A stretch of 64,000 nucleotides of DNA, from positions 365,001 to 429,000 of the forward strand of contig VFIW01000015.1 of the NCBI GenBank assembly GCA_006386115.1. Direction: 5' to 3'. The position numbers and the translations under genes are program-made. Below are positions 29,187-40,845 of this stretch, in pieces. The notes under the pieces are model-generated. The model searched no databases, was not told the origin of the DNA, and saw only the letters and a list, made by a program, of their open reading frames with translations. Source of the DNA: Globisporangium splendens. Lineage: Eukaryota > Oomycota > Peronosporomycetes > Pythiales > Pythiaceae. The first letter of the stretch is position 1, and each line of letters opens with the position of its first letter.

Positions 29187-32100
29187 ATGGCGACGGAAGC
29201 ACCGCTCGCGATGGTGCTCAGCGCGATCCAAGCGCTCTACGGCATGGTAGCATGGCCATAGCAGCAGCAGCATTAGTCAGTTATACAATATCCTTCTGCA
29301 GCAAATGATGTGGTTACTGTGTGCTCTGTGTGCTTGGACAGGATGGCGTCGCGCGGCAACGCGAGGCCAATGAGTTCCTGATCGCGTTTGCGGCATCCGA
29401 GGTGCGTTCGTAGCGATGCCGCTCGACGGCGCGAACTGGCAGTTGATTAACTTGTGTGTGTGTTTTGCGTAGGCTGCATGGGGTGTGGGGCTCCAGCTGC
29501 TGCTGGATGCGTCGTTGAATCTGGCACCGGAAGCGCTCTTCTTTGCCGCCAACATGCTGCATACCAAAGTAATATTAAACGATAGCAATGGCATACTTCT
29601 CTGTGGTATACAGCAGGTATACTGACAGTATGAGTTCCTCCTTTATTCCATGCAGACGCGCCGCGAATGGGTCAAAGTGCCAGTCGAGAGGCGTCCGGCG
29701 TTCACGGCGTCCATTGCGGGCTTGCTGCAGGATCTGCAGTCCGGACGGCGCCCGTTCCACGCCGCGCTCTTCAATAAGCTCTGCGCGATCTACGCTGTGA
29801 CGCTCATCTCGTCGCCCGACGAGTGCAAAGCGCTGCTGGAGACGCTCACAAAGACGACGGCGACAGCTGATCGCGCGCAGTTGCTGTTCTTCCTCACGCT
29901 TGCGCGCTGCGTGTGCGAGGAGATGACGGACGCCGAGATTTCGTTCACGGCCAAGGACGCGATGGAAGCGCATCTGCACGCCATCGGCCACGACGTGACG
30001 CAAGCCGTGGCGGCGATTGTTGCGATGCGCGACAATGCGCAGGTCGTGGATTTGCACAGCGAAGCGTTCAACTGCTTGAGTGTGTGGATCAAGAAAGCTG
30101 GTCTCTCGCTCACGACGCTGTTCCTGAACGACCAAGTACTGCTGTTCACGCTGATCGAAGCGCTGTGTACGAAATCCAAGTACTTGCCGATCTGTGCCGA
30201 GATTCTGTGCAACGTGTTCACAGTCGTCGATTACCCGCGGCCGGCAGATCAGGAAAACGCCTTGCGTGCCACGGCGAATGGTTTGCTCAAGACCCGCGCG
30301 GCATGTGAAAGCGCACTCGCAGAGGAAGAAGACGAGATTAGCCACGCGATCACGGACGTTATGTCGACGTTCTGTGAGACGTACGTGGATTGGATCGTCG
30401 AGGGAAGCGCCGAAGAAGCTGTCGCGCTCGGACACATGATGCTCTTCCTCAGCGCGCACCCGCGTCGACAGATCGCGTCGCTCACGTTGGAATTCTGGTT
30501 GCTGATCCAGGAAGAACCAGTTGCCGAGCGCCACGTATTCTTCCAGCGGAACGCGTACATCCAGCTCTTTGAAGTGCTGCTGCGGCAGTGCACATACCCG
30601 CACGACGCCGACAGTATGGACGAGTTGGAGCTGGACGATTTGCTCGCGTTCCGCAACGGATCCCAGGGCGTCAGTGACGCGTTTCTAGCCATTTTTGCGC
30701 TGCTCAGTGAACAGGTCCTCGACCACTTGGTCTCGGTTCTCGCCGCTGCATCGACTGATCCTGATAATTCGTGGCAAGATGTCGAAGCATGTCTGTTTGC
30801 GCTCTCGATTATCGCCGACGATGTGAAAAAGCGCTTGAGCAGCGGAGCAAACGCTGTGCAACTCGATGCGATCGTGACACAGATCTTCCAGCTCGTGCTC
30901 AGCGCGTCGTCGCCACATATGCTGGTCGTGACCACGGCTGCAAAGCTACTTGGCCAATTTGGCGCGTGGTTCAACAAGAAAGCGACGGCAAACTGCTCGT
31001 TGGATGTGATCATCGCGATTCTGCAATACCTCGACAATGCACTCAGCAGCGCTCAAAGTTGCTCGAATGCAGCGAGGAGTTTCATGCAGATGGCGACGTC
31101 ATGCTCTGATATCCTTGCGCAGATGGCGACTCCGGACTGCTTAGTTGCGAGTCTGCAGAATTTCAATGGCTTGGATATCGAAGATCGGCTGCTCGTCGTC
31201 GAAGGCTTGGTGCGCGCAGCTGTCGTCTCGCCGCACTGCCCCACTATTCTGCAAGCCGTGCTCGGAGACTCGCTGGCGCGACTAGATCAAGCACTGGCGG
31301 GTCAAGTAAGTGCTAATGGGAATGACGTGACTCCCATTGTCGTCGGCAACGAGCTGCAAGTGCTGAGCAAAGTGGTCCGATTCATGGACGCGCCGTCCGA
31401 AGTCGCCGGTGGGAAAGCTGTCACGTCGTCAGCCGTGCAACACATTTGGCTCCACTTGGAACCAATAGCGCCACGTTTGAGCCATCATGAAGTCGTGATG
31501 GACGCGTTGTTCCAGTTCTACGGCTGGTGTCTACAGAGCCTTCGTGACGACATGGCGAGTCAACTAGGATCGATCGCGAGTCTGATTGTCCACGTCTTTG
31601 AGAAGCACCAATTCGTGTCACCTCTGGGGTGTGCATCGGTTGCAGTCGATATCTTTGGGAAGATCGCCGACGCGAATGAGCAAGTACTCACGAGTTTCCG
31701 GGAGCTCATGGGCATGCTCAGCCGTACGTCGTTCCAATTCTTCACGACCCACTCTCTGGGCGACGCGCCAGACGTGTTGCGGTCGTTCTATGAACTCGCG
31801 TACCGTTTTCTCCTGTTCTGCCCCGCGGCCGTGATCACATCGAGCGAGTTCCCCATTCTCATCGAGCTGAGTCTCGCGTGTCTCGGGAACCAAGACCGCG
31901 GGTCCACGAATGCCGTGCTCATGTTTCTAACGTTCCTGGTGAACGAGAGCCGTGGGAAGCTGGCGCACTTCCAGGCTCCCATTGACGACTGCGTGCTTGG
32001 ACAACAGGGTCAGCTCGAAAAGTGGATCGATGGCATCCTCTCGGCGCTCGCGACCAAGAGCCCCAACATCCTCTTTGACTCGATGGGGAAGCTGTTTTTC

Positions 32101-32361
32101 GCGGTGCTGAGTACGTTCGCAGAGGTCGATGTGGTGCAAACTGTGCTGCAACAAGCGATGACTGTGAAAAGCGATACACTTGGGCTCTCGACGCTGTCGC
32201 AAGAGGATCGACAACGTGTGTTTGAACTGTGGATGCGACTGGCATTAGCGCCAACGCGACAGGCCGAGCGGCGTTTCCGCGGATTGTGCAGCGATTTCGC
32301 CAAGATTTGCCGCAAAGAATTGACGATCGACGCGCTCGAGACGTATGAATGGGATGCATAA
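29187..32361 (+). CDS. Importin-beta family nuclear transport receptor, transportin-3/Mtr10-like
   Basis: Four exons: 29187-29246, 29342-29401, 29473-29568 and 29656-32361. All have GT-AG introns of 71-95 bp and codon-clean joins; 973 residues. The N terminus (VLSAIQALYG, REANEFLIAF, EALFFAANMLHTK) is the importin-beta N-terminal helix repeat in the form seen in transportin-3 and importin-13. The rest is HEAT-like alpha-helical repeats throughout. Such receptors bind RanGTP and carry SR proteins or similar cargo into the nucleus. The length is typical (900-1000 residues). The first three exons are very short, so an ATG-only search would start wrongly at 29650. Confidence 0.88.
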
Positions 32362-32572
32362 CGACATGGGAGTACAGAGAGAGTCAATATAGCGCCAACG
32401 CCAAGAAAAACGCGGATTTGTGAATAGAAAATGCAAATAAAACACGCTCATACGGCATGCGTGCGTAAGTGTTCAACAATTGTTTGGAAATACACCAGAC
32501 GCTTTGTCTACAAATTACGATTTCTGCTTCATTTTGCTTTTTTCATTGTGCCTTGTGATGCAGCAACATGTC

Positions 32573-33366
32573 TTAGGCCAAAATGCCAACCTACCAACCC
32601 ACGAAACAATTATATAAGCGCAGGTACGGTCATTGAGCAACAGCATGGGCAAGTGACATACCACTGGGTACTTGTCGTAGTAAAAGAGCATCGTTTCCTC
32701 CATCTCCTGCTTCTGCTTGTCGTCGAAATCGCTCACGTCGTCGTTGATGTCATTCTTGTCCAGTGAGCTCAGCGTCAACGCACGAGTGCACGCCTACGAA
32801 ATTGAATAGAGACACTCGGTCATCATGTTGTTTACAAAAGGCCACAAAGAGAATAAAAAGTGTGCCTACTCTGCCAGCGAATTGGTGGTACATCTTGCCA
32901 GGTCCGTAGAACTTTTCTCCTTGCGTCACATCCACGACCTGCCGCACAGATAGCCACGGTGAGTCTCTTATGCAGCGTCAACTGCCTCGACATGCTAATG
33001 CATTGAGGAAGGAAATCAGCAAATACCTTTCCACCGATCGCGAGCAAGATCGGCAAGCTCTTGTCCGAGCCATCATACCTGCATACACGTCGTTATGATA
33101 AGCACACAACCGCCACATAAACTCTTTACATCAATAATCGCTTACTTTGCCAGTTCTTCCAGCGTGAACTTGGTGAGCTGTGACGCGTCCACGGGTGCCG
33201 CAGCGGTGGCCGCGTCGCCATGCTTGGTGTGGAACAACGTAAAGGGCCACGGACACGGCACGCCGCTCACGCGCAGCTGTTGCTCGATGGACGGCCACGC
33301 GAGCGCCAGGATCGCGCCGACGAGCGCCACGCTTAGCCAGATCCACGTCGCTTTCCCCTTGGCCAT
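32573..33366 (-). CDS. Membrane-associated progesterone receptor (MAPR)-type cytochrome b5-like protein
   Basis: Five exons on the minus strand: 33366-33146, 33078-33027, 32938-32870, 32793-32662 and 32590-32573; 163 residues, all introns GT-AG. An N-terminal membrane anchor (WIWLSVALVGAILALAW) precedes the cytochrome b5-like heme-binding domain. That domain reads FTLEELAKYDGSD, PILLAIGGK, VVDVTQGEKFYGPGKMYHQF, then ACTRAL and EMEETMLFYYDKYP. The last exon is 18 nt, encoding VGILA and the stop. The family binds heme through Tyr, sits in the ER membrane and supports sterol or P450 enzymes. ATG 33366 was chosen because it directly precedes the anchor. Confidence 0.88.
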
Positions 33367-33898
33367 CGTGTCTCGAGTTGCCTTGAACGAATATGGTCTT
33401 GCGTCCAGAATGAGCTGTTTGTTAATGAATGCGCTCAGCATGATAGCGTCAGGAGGGACTGACACTTGTTCAATAGACAGGATGAGTAAAGACGTTGTGG
33501 TGGAGGAGCGGACGCAAGAGCGGACGGGGGCGGACGGCCATCTCCTTCTCTTTTGCATGCGATGCAAGACTCGTTCATGTTTTATATCAGGATATTCTTG
33601 TATGGATTTTATTCTGCACACAAAGAAAATATGTATCACTGACATGGACAGATATTACATATTACAGGTGTGTAATATACAGGTGAAACGCACACAGTAA
33701 TCATCAACGAACCGAAATGGATCTTCTATTCAGGTAGTTCACTGTACTGCTACCACATCTTTCTGCAAGTTGCCGAGACCAACACTCCTGATTTCCTTTT
33801 GGCGTCGTTCAGTGCGGGGTTGCCCTGCATTGCCCCCAGTTGCCAGTCAGACGTGAAGACCTCAAGACGACGACGACGGAAGCAGTCGAGCACTAGCT

Positions 33899-34770
33899 AT
33901 GGACCCGCGCCGCTGGGATGAAGACGAGACTAACGTGCTGCTGCAGGCGTGGTGGTGCGTTGCGGACGACCACAGTGGACGCGAGGAGCCGCTGCCGGGT
34001 GGAGAGGTGAACGCGCGGATCTTGCAGCGCTTCGTGGAGCTTTCTCAAGAGCACATGCCGCCCGTCGCTCTCTCTCGCTCCGCCAACTCTGCGCGGTGTA
34101 AATGCGAGTCGTTGGTGAAAATGACGACGATTGTCGCTGCGTACAACTGTGATGCAGCAAGAAATACCAGACGCAGTGGAAATGCTCGACGGCACAGCAA
34201 AAGACAGCGCACTGATGACGAATCGAGTGATGATGGACGTGACTGGTTTGCACTTTCTGTGTCGGAGAAGAGAGGACGTTTCGTGCGAGTCAATGGCAGG
34301 GCGAGTAACTACAGCGAAGTGAACCGATCCATGTTTCAAATGATCAGGGAGTTGATGAAGCGGGACAAGCTGCGTGTGGCAATAAATCCGGAAATGAATT
34401 CTACATCCAATGGCATAGATGCAACTCTCGAGAAGGTGACCAATGACAGTAAGAGCACGTCAGCGAACGAAAATGACCAATTGGCTCGACTACTTCGACT
34501 GCTTCAACGAGTCAAGCGAGCTGGGAACTGGATGGTGAGCTAGAGCCGAGTGAATTTCGTACTGAATTGGCGGATGGTCACGACAAAAATCGATACAGCT
34601 GTCAAGAACCTGAAGTCGAAAGCTTAATCGCATGCGGCGAGCTTTCACAACACGACGGCGATGAACAGACGTCTCATTGGAGTGCGAGGACGCAACACCT
34701 TGCCTCAGATTTGCTTGTGGTTGCGGATATTCTCAAGAAGAAAGGACGCGATCTGAGGTCGATACTATGT
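33899..34770 (+). CDS. Myb/SANT (trihelix)-like protein, 3' end uncertain
   Basis: ATG 33899 opens a 214-codon frame ending at 34543. Residues 1-80 fit a trihelix/Myb-like fold (RRWDEDETNVLLQAWWCV, LQRFVELS, SARCKCESLVKM). A basic stretch (ARRHSKRQR) and a second conserved-looking block (DWFALSVSEKRGRFVRVNG, MFQMIRELMKRDK) follow. At about 34510-34560 a different frame continues with acidic, protein-like sequence (ELEPSEFRTELADGHDKN) to about 34770. Either an unseen intron or a frameshift separates them. It is probably a DNA-binding protein of an expanded oomycete family. It converges on the EGF-like fragment. Confidence 0.5.
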
Positions 34771-35646
34771 GAGGCAAAGCAGGCCAGAGAACGTGACCTG
34801 CAAGACTGCATTCTGCGCTGCATTCGTCGGTGGGAAGTTGATCTGCCAATCTACCTGCGATGGGGACGGATCCGACCGTGTGACGGCGATACCAGTCACG
34901 CCTGTCAGCGCCAGCAACGAGCTCGCAATAGATAGACCGTTGAAATCCAGCGATGCCAACGCATTGAAGGTGATCGGCCGCGTATACTGCTTGCCGAAAA
35001 GCAAAAGGAACGTGCCCTGTGTCAATGGCGCATCGGAGCGAAGCGTGAGCGTCTGCTGCTGGTAACTCGCCAAGCATTGTACAAGCTGAACTTCATTCGC
35101 TTGTCCCGCTTTCAGTGGGTCGTCCCCCACGGGGCATTTCTTGAGCGCGCAATTGGGACCCGAGTACGCGTCGTCACACGCGCACCCCAAGATCATATCA
35201 TTGTCCCCGACGTCATCATAGCTGAACTCGAAGCGATCGTAGAGCTCACGAGACAAGACTTCATTTTGAGCACGCTCTTTCATGGAGATACACTTGCCCC
35301 TCGACATGCAGCCATCGGGGCAATCGGTGAACTGGCACGCGTCGCCATGGAATCCTTACTGGCATTGACAAATGCCGGTCTCGTAGCTGCAGTACCCTCG
35401 TCCGGAGCATTCCTCCAGCTCATGGACGCGGTCAACACCCGTGATCACGCCCCACGCTTTCCCTTTGGGACAGATGATGCCCGAGCAATCGTAGCCTGTG
35501 AAACCATCGTGGCAGTGGCACACCTTGTATCGATCGCACACGCCTCGCCCCGAGCACGAGTTCGGGCAAAGCGCATGCGCAGAGCTACACAGACAGAGTG
35601 CGAGCAGTAGCAGCAGTCCGCAGCGCAGTGGCGGTGGCCGATGCAT
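34765..35646 (-). pseudogene. Secreted EGF-like (tenascin-like) protein, truncated and with a nonsense codon
   Basis: A clear signal peptide starts at 35646 (LRCGLLLLLALCLCSSAHA). EGF-type modules follow (CPNSCSGRGVCDRYKVCHC, ECSGRGYCSYETGICQC, CPDGCMSRGKC). Then comes one Ig-like repeat of a kind found many times over in large protist surface proteins (TFLLLFGKQYTRPITFNA). An in-frame TAA (35356-35358) splits the second EGF module; CAA to TAA would explain it. The frame ends at 34765 after a single repeat, far short of typical relatives, next to unrelated sequence. It was probably a cell-surface or wall protein and is now a 5' remnant. Confidence 0.7.
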
Positions 35647-35906
35647 CGCACACTGCTCTCTCTATCTCTCACGCACGCGCTGCAGCGAAACGAGAGTGCA
35701 GCGGAAGCGACTCATGGTGAAGCCACTCCGGTGGTTTCGTTCCATTTGTGCGTCAATCTGTGTGTGACGCAGATGGCAGTGTCACGGCTGTACCACTCAA
35801 ATTGGTACCAGTCTGAATATTGGAATTAGAGAGGTAATTCCGTGAGATACCTTGACCTCCAAGCGACGCGCAAATAAATGGTAGGAGGATATGGTGGTGA
35901 CTGGAG

Positions 35907-38619
35907 ATGTCGAGAGCATTCGACGACGACGAGTATAAGCAGCAGCGATCCACCAAGCCACTGCCCGAGCTCACGTGGTCTCTCTGTCACATCTACGCGG
36001 TCTCAGTACCCGGTTCCAGTTCGCAGGAGCGGTGCAGACGCACCAGGAGATTCGTCATCATCGTCGTCAGCCGCATTGCTAGACGTGTACATGACAATAC
36101 AACACTGTCGTGAGCAGCGGGATCGCAGAACTGATGGGCGGTATGTTGCGACATCGAGGCGAAGCAGTTCAGTTCAGAGGCCAAGCGATCAACTGGCTAA
36201 CTCAGTGATACCTTGCCCTCAAAGTGCTCAACCAGACAGCCCACTCTCTCGATTCAAGAGGCAGGTACGAGAACATATTTCAAGCGTGCTTGCTTATTTG
36301 TACGTCTATCACTAAAGCCCTTCGTCTAACCCGGGTGATATTTATGGGTATTCTTTTTCGTAGGCAGCTCAGTTGAGCTGGAAACGCACAGGCATGGAAG
36401 AACAGGAGAACATGAATACGAACAGAGGTAAAACCAACGATTCAACAAGTGCAGACGTAGATCATATGGACACGATCTCGTTAGAAACGGCGAAAGATGG
36501 GGAGCAATCGACTGTGGTGAGCTCGCGAGTGTGTACTTCATCGACGAGTCGAGCAGTTTGGGAGAAAATCCAGGACGCCAAGCAAATTCAGAGGACCCAC
36601 CGCCATAATGCGCCGAAGTATTCAAATGCTCGTCACCACTTGCTGTCAGGCAGATCAAAAGACGGAATTCGCGATGCAGAAGACTTCAGCAATGTGAATC
36701 GTGTCACTACGGCAGGATTTCCTGCTGAAGCATGCGTTGCAGTATCTCCAGTCTCGGTGGTTCCTCCAGTCCCGCGCGCAAAACCAGTAAAGCCACTCGA
36801 ACTATTGCCGAGACATAATATCTTGAAGACGGCCATTACTGGCGAGGACACTAGACCGGAACATCCCACTACCGTTCGTGTGGATGAAGTTGTCCGAGTG
36901 GCACAAGCAGTGTATCGCATTCAAGTTGCATGGAGACGATACAAGAAACGACGTGATCCCTCCAATCAGCGTACCGATACTGGTACTTGCGTTGAAGCTG
37001 CCGACGCGAAGTATGTCGGCAACGAGCCAAATGTCCAACCAGACAGCCCGGAGCTTCCGCGTCCTTCGGCTGCAACCAAGAAATCACTTGGTCGACGCGC
37101 GAAGGCGGGTGAAATTGGGGCGACAGCAGAACATCTGGCACAGATGGACGAGGACATCAGTCCTTTGGAGCATTGCAGTGGAGAGCTCATCGATGTTAAG
37201 GATCCTCAACCACTGGGGACATTGTGGATGGAAGATGAATGGGTATCCTTGGAAGAGGGGCTGTACTTGGGTGACCAGAAGGATGAATTCTGCGCATTTA
37301 GCAGTAGCATTCACGAATTCTTGCTCTGGAAACAGCCTCATAATCTCATCCAGATTCGTGAAAATCAGCGACTTGCAGCGTTAAGAGCGCAAAGACAATG
37401 GCGCGCTGACACTAGCACTGACATCGTGATCACGACAAACGAATCACAGTAAAACGATGAGATCGATGCGGCTGTGGCACCAATATCTAGAGACGAGAAA
37501 AGCGAAGACAATCTGACCCAGAATCGAAAGACACCGAGTCCGGTTTCTTCGTTGCTGTGCCAGATTCCACTGTCAAAGGTTCGCATTCGATCGAGGAGAT
37601 GGAGAGCAAAGCCTATCAAAATTACATTTCGTCGTCGTGCACGGAAGCGTCCAGCAGACTGTGTCATCAGTAACCACGACCAAAGCAATTCATTGCAGAC
37701 GCAGCTCGTGACCAACCTCAATGACCAAAGCGAAGGTGATGCCGATGAAAGCAGCGATGAAAGCAGCTCCGCGCCTGTCGAGAACTCATTCAGAAACGAT
37801 TTGATCTCTATCGGAGACTTGACAGTCGCTGGCGATTTACGTCTGACAATGTCAAAAGCAAATACTCATTCCTTAAGCGATTTCGCAAGTCGTTCTCGAG
37901 GAGACTAGCCAAACGCGAATCGCTTTATTCCACTCGAAATGATCACACTGGGATCTGTGAGTGATGATTTTATCCAATCGACTAGGGGAGCTCATGGTAA
38001 TCGTCATTTTATCGAGAAGGCAAGTCATTGCGACGACTTTGGTGATGACGTGGATTTAAACCGCAGCTCAAGCATGTATTATATTGTTGACGGCGTAGAA
38101 GGATCCCCTCCACTCAAGTTTCCAGGCACAGCGAGTCAGCAAAATGGTCACGTCCTGTGACTCAGCAATGTTCCGGATAGTGACATTCAGTACGAATCAA
38201 CCAATTGTGCAGATCTCATATCGACACATTTCGGCAGCGACAAGCATGAGTTGCACACCGAAAAACACGGTCATGCTGTGGCTGAAGATGTTTCAAACGA
38301 CGACCCAGCTAGGACTTTAGGCTCGCTGAAACAATCGGAAAGCGAAGCAAGCGAAGTTGTGCTGCGAATGAGACAAAAGCACGAAAGATACCTGCGATTT
38401 GAATCAATCCAGCTCACTGGGGTGGCCAACCCGTTGAGGTCGCCTGGCGCTGTGAAGTCAAATGCTGTGGGTGAAGCCAAACAGCAAGAGTTTAGAAAGA
38501 TTTTAGACGAATTCAAAGTCTCCTTGCAGCAATCGACCGGATTGTCGTCGTCGCCATCGTCATTACTACTCCTGTTGCCGTTTAAGCAGCAATTTGAGAA
38601 GGTGAGGATCGTGCAATAG
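35907..38619 (+). pseudogene. IQ-motif protein gene with several in-frame stops
   Basis: One frame runs from the 36364 exon to 38619 and is broken only by TAA (37450-37452), TAG (37906-37908) and TGA (38158-38160). Each could arise from CAA, CAG or CGA by one C-to-T change. A 99-bp intron (36265-36363, gtacga ... ttcgtag) joins an upstream exon. ATG 35907 (MSRAFDDDEYKQQR) appears to be the start but lies in another frame, so there is also a shift near 36000. The only recognisable motif is a calmodulin-binding IQ site (VYRIQVAWRRYKKRR). The rest is polar and low complexity. Downstream to about 39300 there are further open scraps in the same frame. Confidence 0.6.
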
Positions 38620-39771
38620 CGATATGCAACACACGCATTTGCACAGGCTCATTGGCAAGTTCGGTAGTTTCAGTAGACTCTTTCGATCGAACGCTCAGCT
38701 CCTCTCACTTTGGAATTCTCAAGACATTACGGGATGCTCACATCATTGAATCGCCTGCAAACCTCCTTTGCTCATAATCAGGATTGCTTTATGTCTGCTG
38801 CTCGACATCGTCGACACAATCGACCGCCAAGTGTGGTGCGTCGAGATCGTTGGCACTAGCAGCAGCTTCGTCTGCCGCTGCAATCGATCATCGCTAGTGT
38901 CATCCACACATTCCGACTGTCTCCTGTAGACAGCTACCATTGGAGGGACATTTCGTTCGTGTGTTGTCATGTGGCGGTGTGACCCGAATAGAGCACTCAA
39001 GCACGCATCCAAGTGATGACTTTTGGAATGACTTTCACTGCGTCTGCGAGTTACCTTGGGAGTGCAAGTGGATTATGGAGGGATACGAATGTTGAAGTTG
39101 AGCTCCTTACTGTGCGACAAAGAAGACTTTTTATGGCGAAAATGCCAATTTTGATACACGGTACTAGAGTGTCAGACAAACGGCATCCTGATGCCGCAGG
39201 TAAAAATGGCGATTGCCTTCCTGGTGAGCGTGTGGTCGCTCTGCCAATGCAGCCGATCTCTGATGCGAATCTGTATATCATATCAGTCCACTCTTGAGCA
39301 CCAGCCGAAGTCATTCGCGTCCATTATGACTGGCAAACAGAACATGGCGAAGAAGTCGAAGCCAAACGTCCGACAGCCACTTGACGCCCCAGTGTGCAAC
39401 TCGAGAGGTTCACCTCTCTGCCCACAAAAAAAGGCGTCTGGCTGCTCAAGATCCAATCTCATTCGTTCAAAAAAAAGGCACCATCATCTTCACTCTGTAT
39501 CGATTGGTTGAAAAGATTCGTTTCATGAACCTAATTGGCTAAAAATGTCCGACACGTCGTTTGAAACCCATGTAACGCGGCACAGTGATGACACAAAGGG
39601 AAGAACGAATGAGACTGGGATCCGATGCTTTTCGAATGGATCGTCCGAGGGAGAAGAAGGCGCCATATCTCCTGTATGTCCTGACCTGCGTTTGCGGATC
39701 CCCTGCCTCTGCTGCCGTTGAGCTCACTCCTGAATTCGTCCCCTCCAGAAGAAGCAGAAGAAGACGCGACC
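38620..39771. other. Decayed or intergenic sequence
   Basis: No intact gene. Scraps of open frame (such as 39013-39297 on the plus strand) continue the frame of the IQ-motif pseudogene but are separated by several stops. The last 200 bp upstream of the methyltransferase should hold its promoter, but no clear initiator was recognised. Confidence 0.5.
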
Positions 39772-40647
39772 ATGAAGGACCAGGAGATCAAGACCATGAA
39801 GCTCTACCACCACGTGGACCGCATCGAGCGCCGCCTGCAGGACCTCGGGTACTCGCTCTCAAACCAGAGCGAGCTCGTCGACCCCGAGCGTCTCGGTACC
39901 GTCGACTCACTGCATTTCTTCGGCGACGAGCCCATTCAGCGCATCCTGCAGTTGATCAATGCGTCGTCTGGCAGCAACCAAGACGACGCCAACGAGACCA
40001 TGAAAGTGCTGGACATCGGCACCGGGTATGGCGGCACGGCGCGGTTGCTCGCGCACCGCAGTGGATGCCGCGTGGATGCACTGGAGCTGCAGCCTGACCT
40101 GAGCGCCGCTGGCGCGCACTTGACGCGGAAATGCGGGTTGGACATGCTCATCGTGCACAAAACGGGCGATTTCATGCGTCTGCCACTTGTGGAAAACGAA
40201 TACGATGTCGTCGTCGGACTGCTCTGCTTTATGCACATCGGCAACTGGCCGCAGCTGTTCCAGCGGTGCTACGCGTCGCTCAAGGCCGGCGGCGTGATGT
40301 ACGTTGAAGATTTCTTCCTGCGAAGTCAGGAACTCACGCAGGACGAGCACATCCTGTTAGAAAACGATGTCTGCTGTTCGCAGCTCTACAAAAAGGACGA
40401 ACTCATGGCGGTGCTGACGACATGCGGCTTTGAGAGCATCGAGTTCCAGGACGTGACTGCCAAGTGGGTGCCCTACGTGGTCAACCGTTCGGTGACGTAC
40501 CACGCGAATCTGCAGACCCACATCGCCTCCGATGGGAAAAACGTCGCTGAGGACCTGGATCATTTCTATGCGAGCGTCGCGAAAGTGTTCCAAGGCAACA
40601 ACCTCGGTGGCTTCACACTCGTCGTACGCAAGCCGCTGAGTTCCTAA
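39772..40647 (+). CDS. SAM-dependent methyltransferase (glycine-sarcosine/phosphoethanolamine-type)
   Basis: 291 residues in one exon from ATG 39772; upstream in-frame codons have no other ATG. Class I Rossmann fold: motif I VLDIGTGYGGTARLLA binds S-adenosylmethionine, with acidic DALELQPD in motif II, EYDVVVGLLCFMHI in motif IV and GGVMYVEDFF after it. This pattern is closest to sarcosine/dimethylglycine and phosphoethanolamine N-methyltransferases, so a small amine substrate is likely but unproven. An inverted partial copy of its central 120 bp lies at 60229-60347. Confidence 0.85.
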   Translation: MKDQEIKTMKLYHHVDRIERRLQDLGYSLSNQSELVDPERLGTVDSLHFFGDEPIQRILQLINASSGSNQDDANETMKVLDIGTGYGGTARLLAHRSGCRVDALELQPDLSAAGAHLTRKCGLDMLIVHKTGDFMRLPLVENEYDVVVGLLCFMHIGNWPQLFQRCYASLKAGGVMYVEDFFLRSQELTQDEHILLENDVCCSQLYKKDELMAVLTTCGFESIEFQDVTAKWVPYVVNRSVTYHANLQTHIASDGKNVAEDLDHFYASVAKVFQGNNLGGFTLVVRKPLSS

Positions 40648-40845
40648 AGGGAAGTATGAGGCCACTATTCATCACGGCATAACTTGCCAGCAACTTCATA
40701 TTTGTTTGTTTTCTCACTTATAATGCAAAAGCATTTGATACTACGTACTTTCCATATCGGGCACTTTGCTGCTGCGCTTTCTTGTTGTTTATGGCTTCAT
40801 ATACTCATCCATTTCCTTGAAAAATTGCTGCGTTAGGTCCACTAC

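Noticed and set aside
29575..30603. 342-codon minus-strand frame
   Set aside because: Antisense shadow of the transportin-like gene; no domain, biased composition.
33366..33645. Upstream extension of the MAPR protein
   Set aside because: The added residues lack any domain, and the ATG at 33366 directly precedes the membrane anchor.
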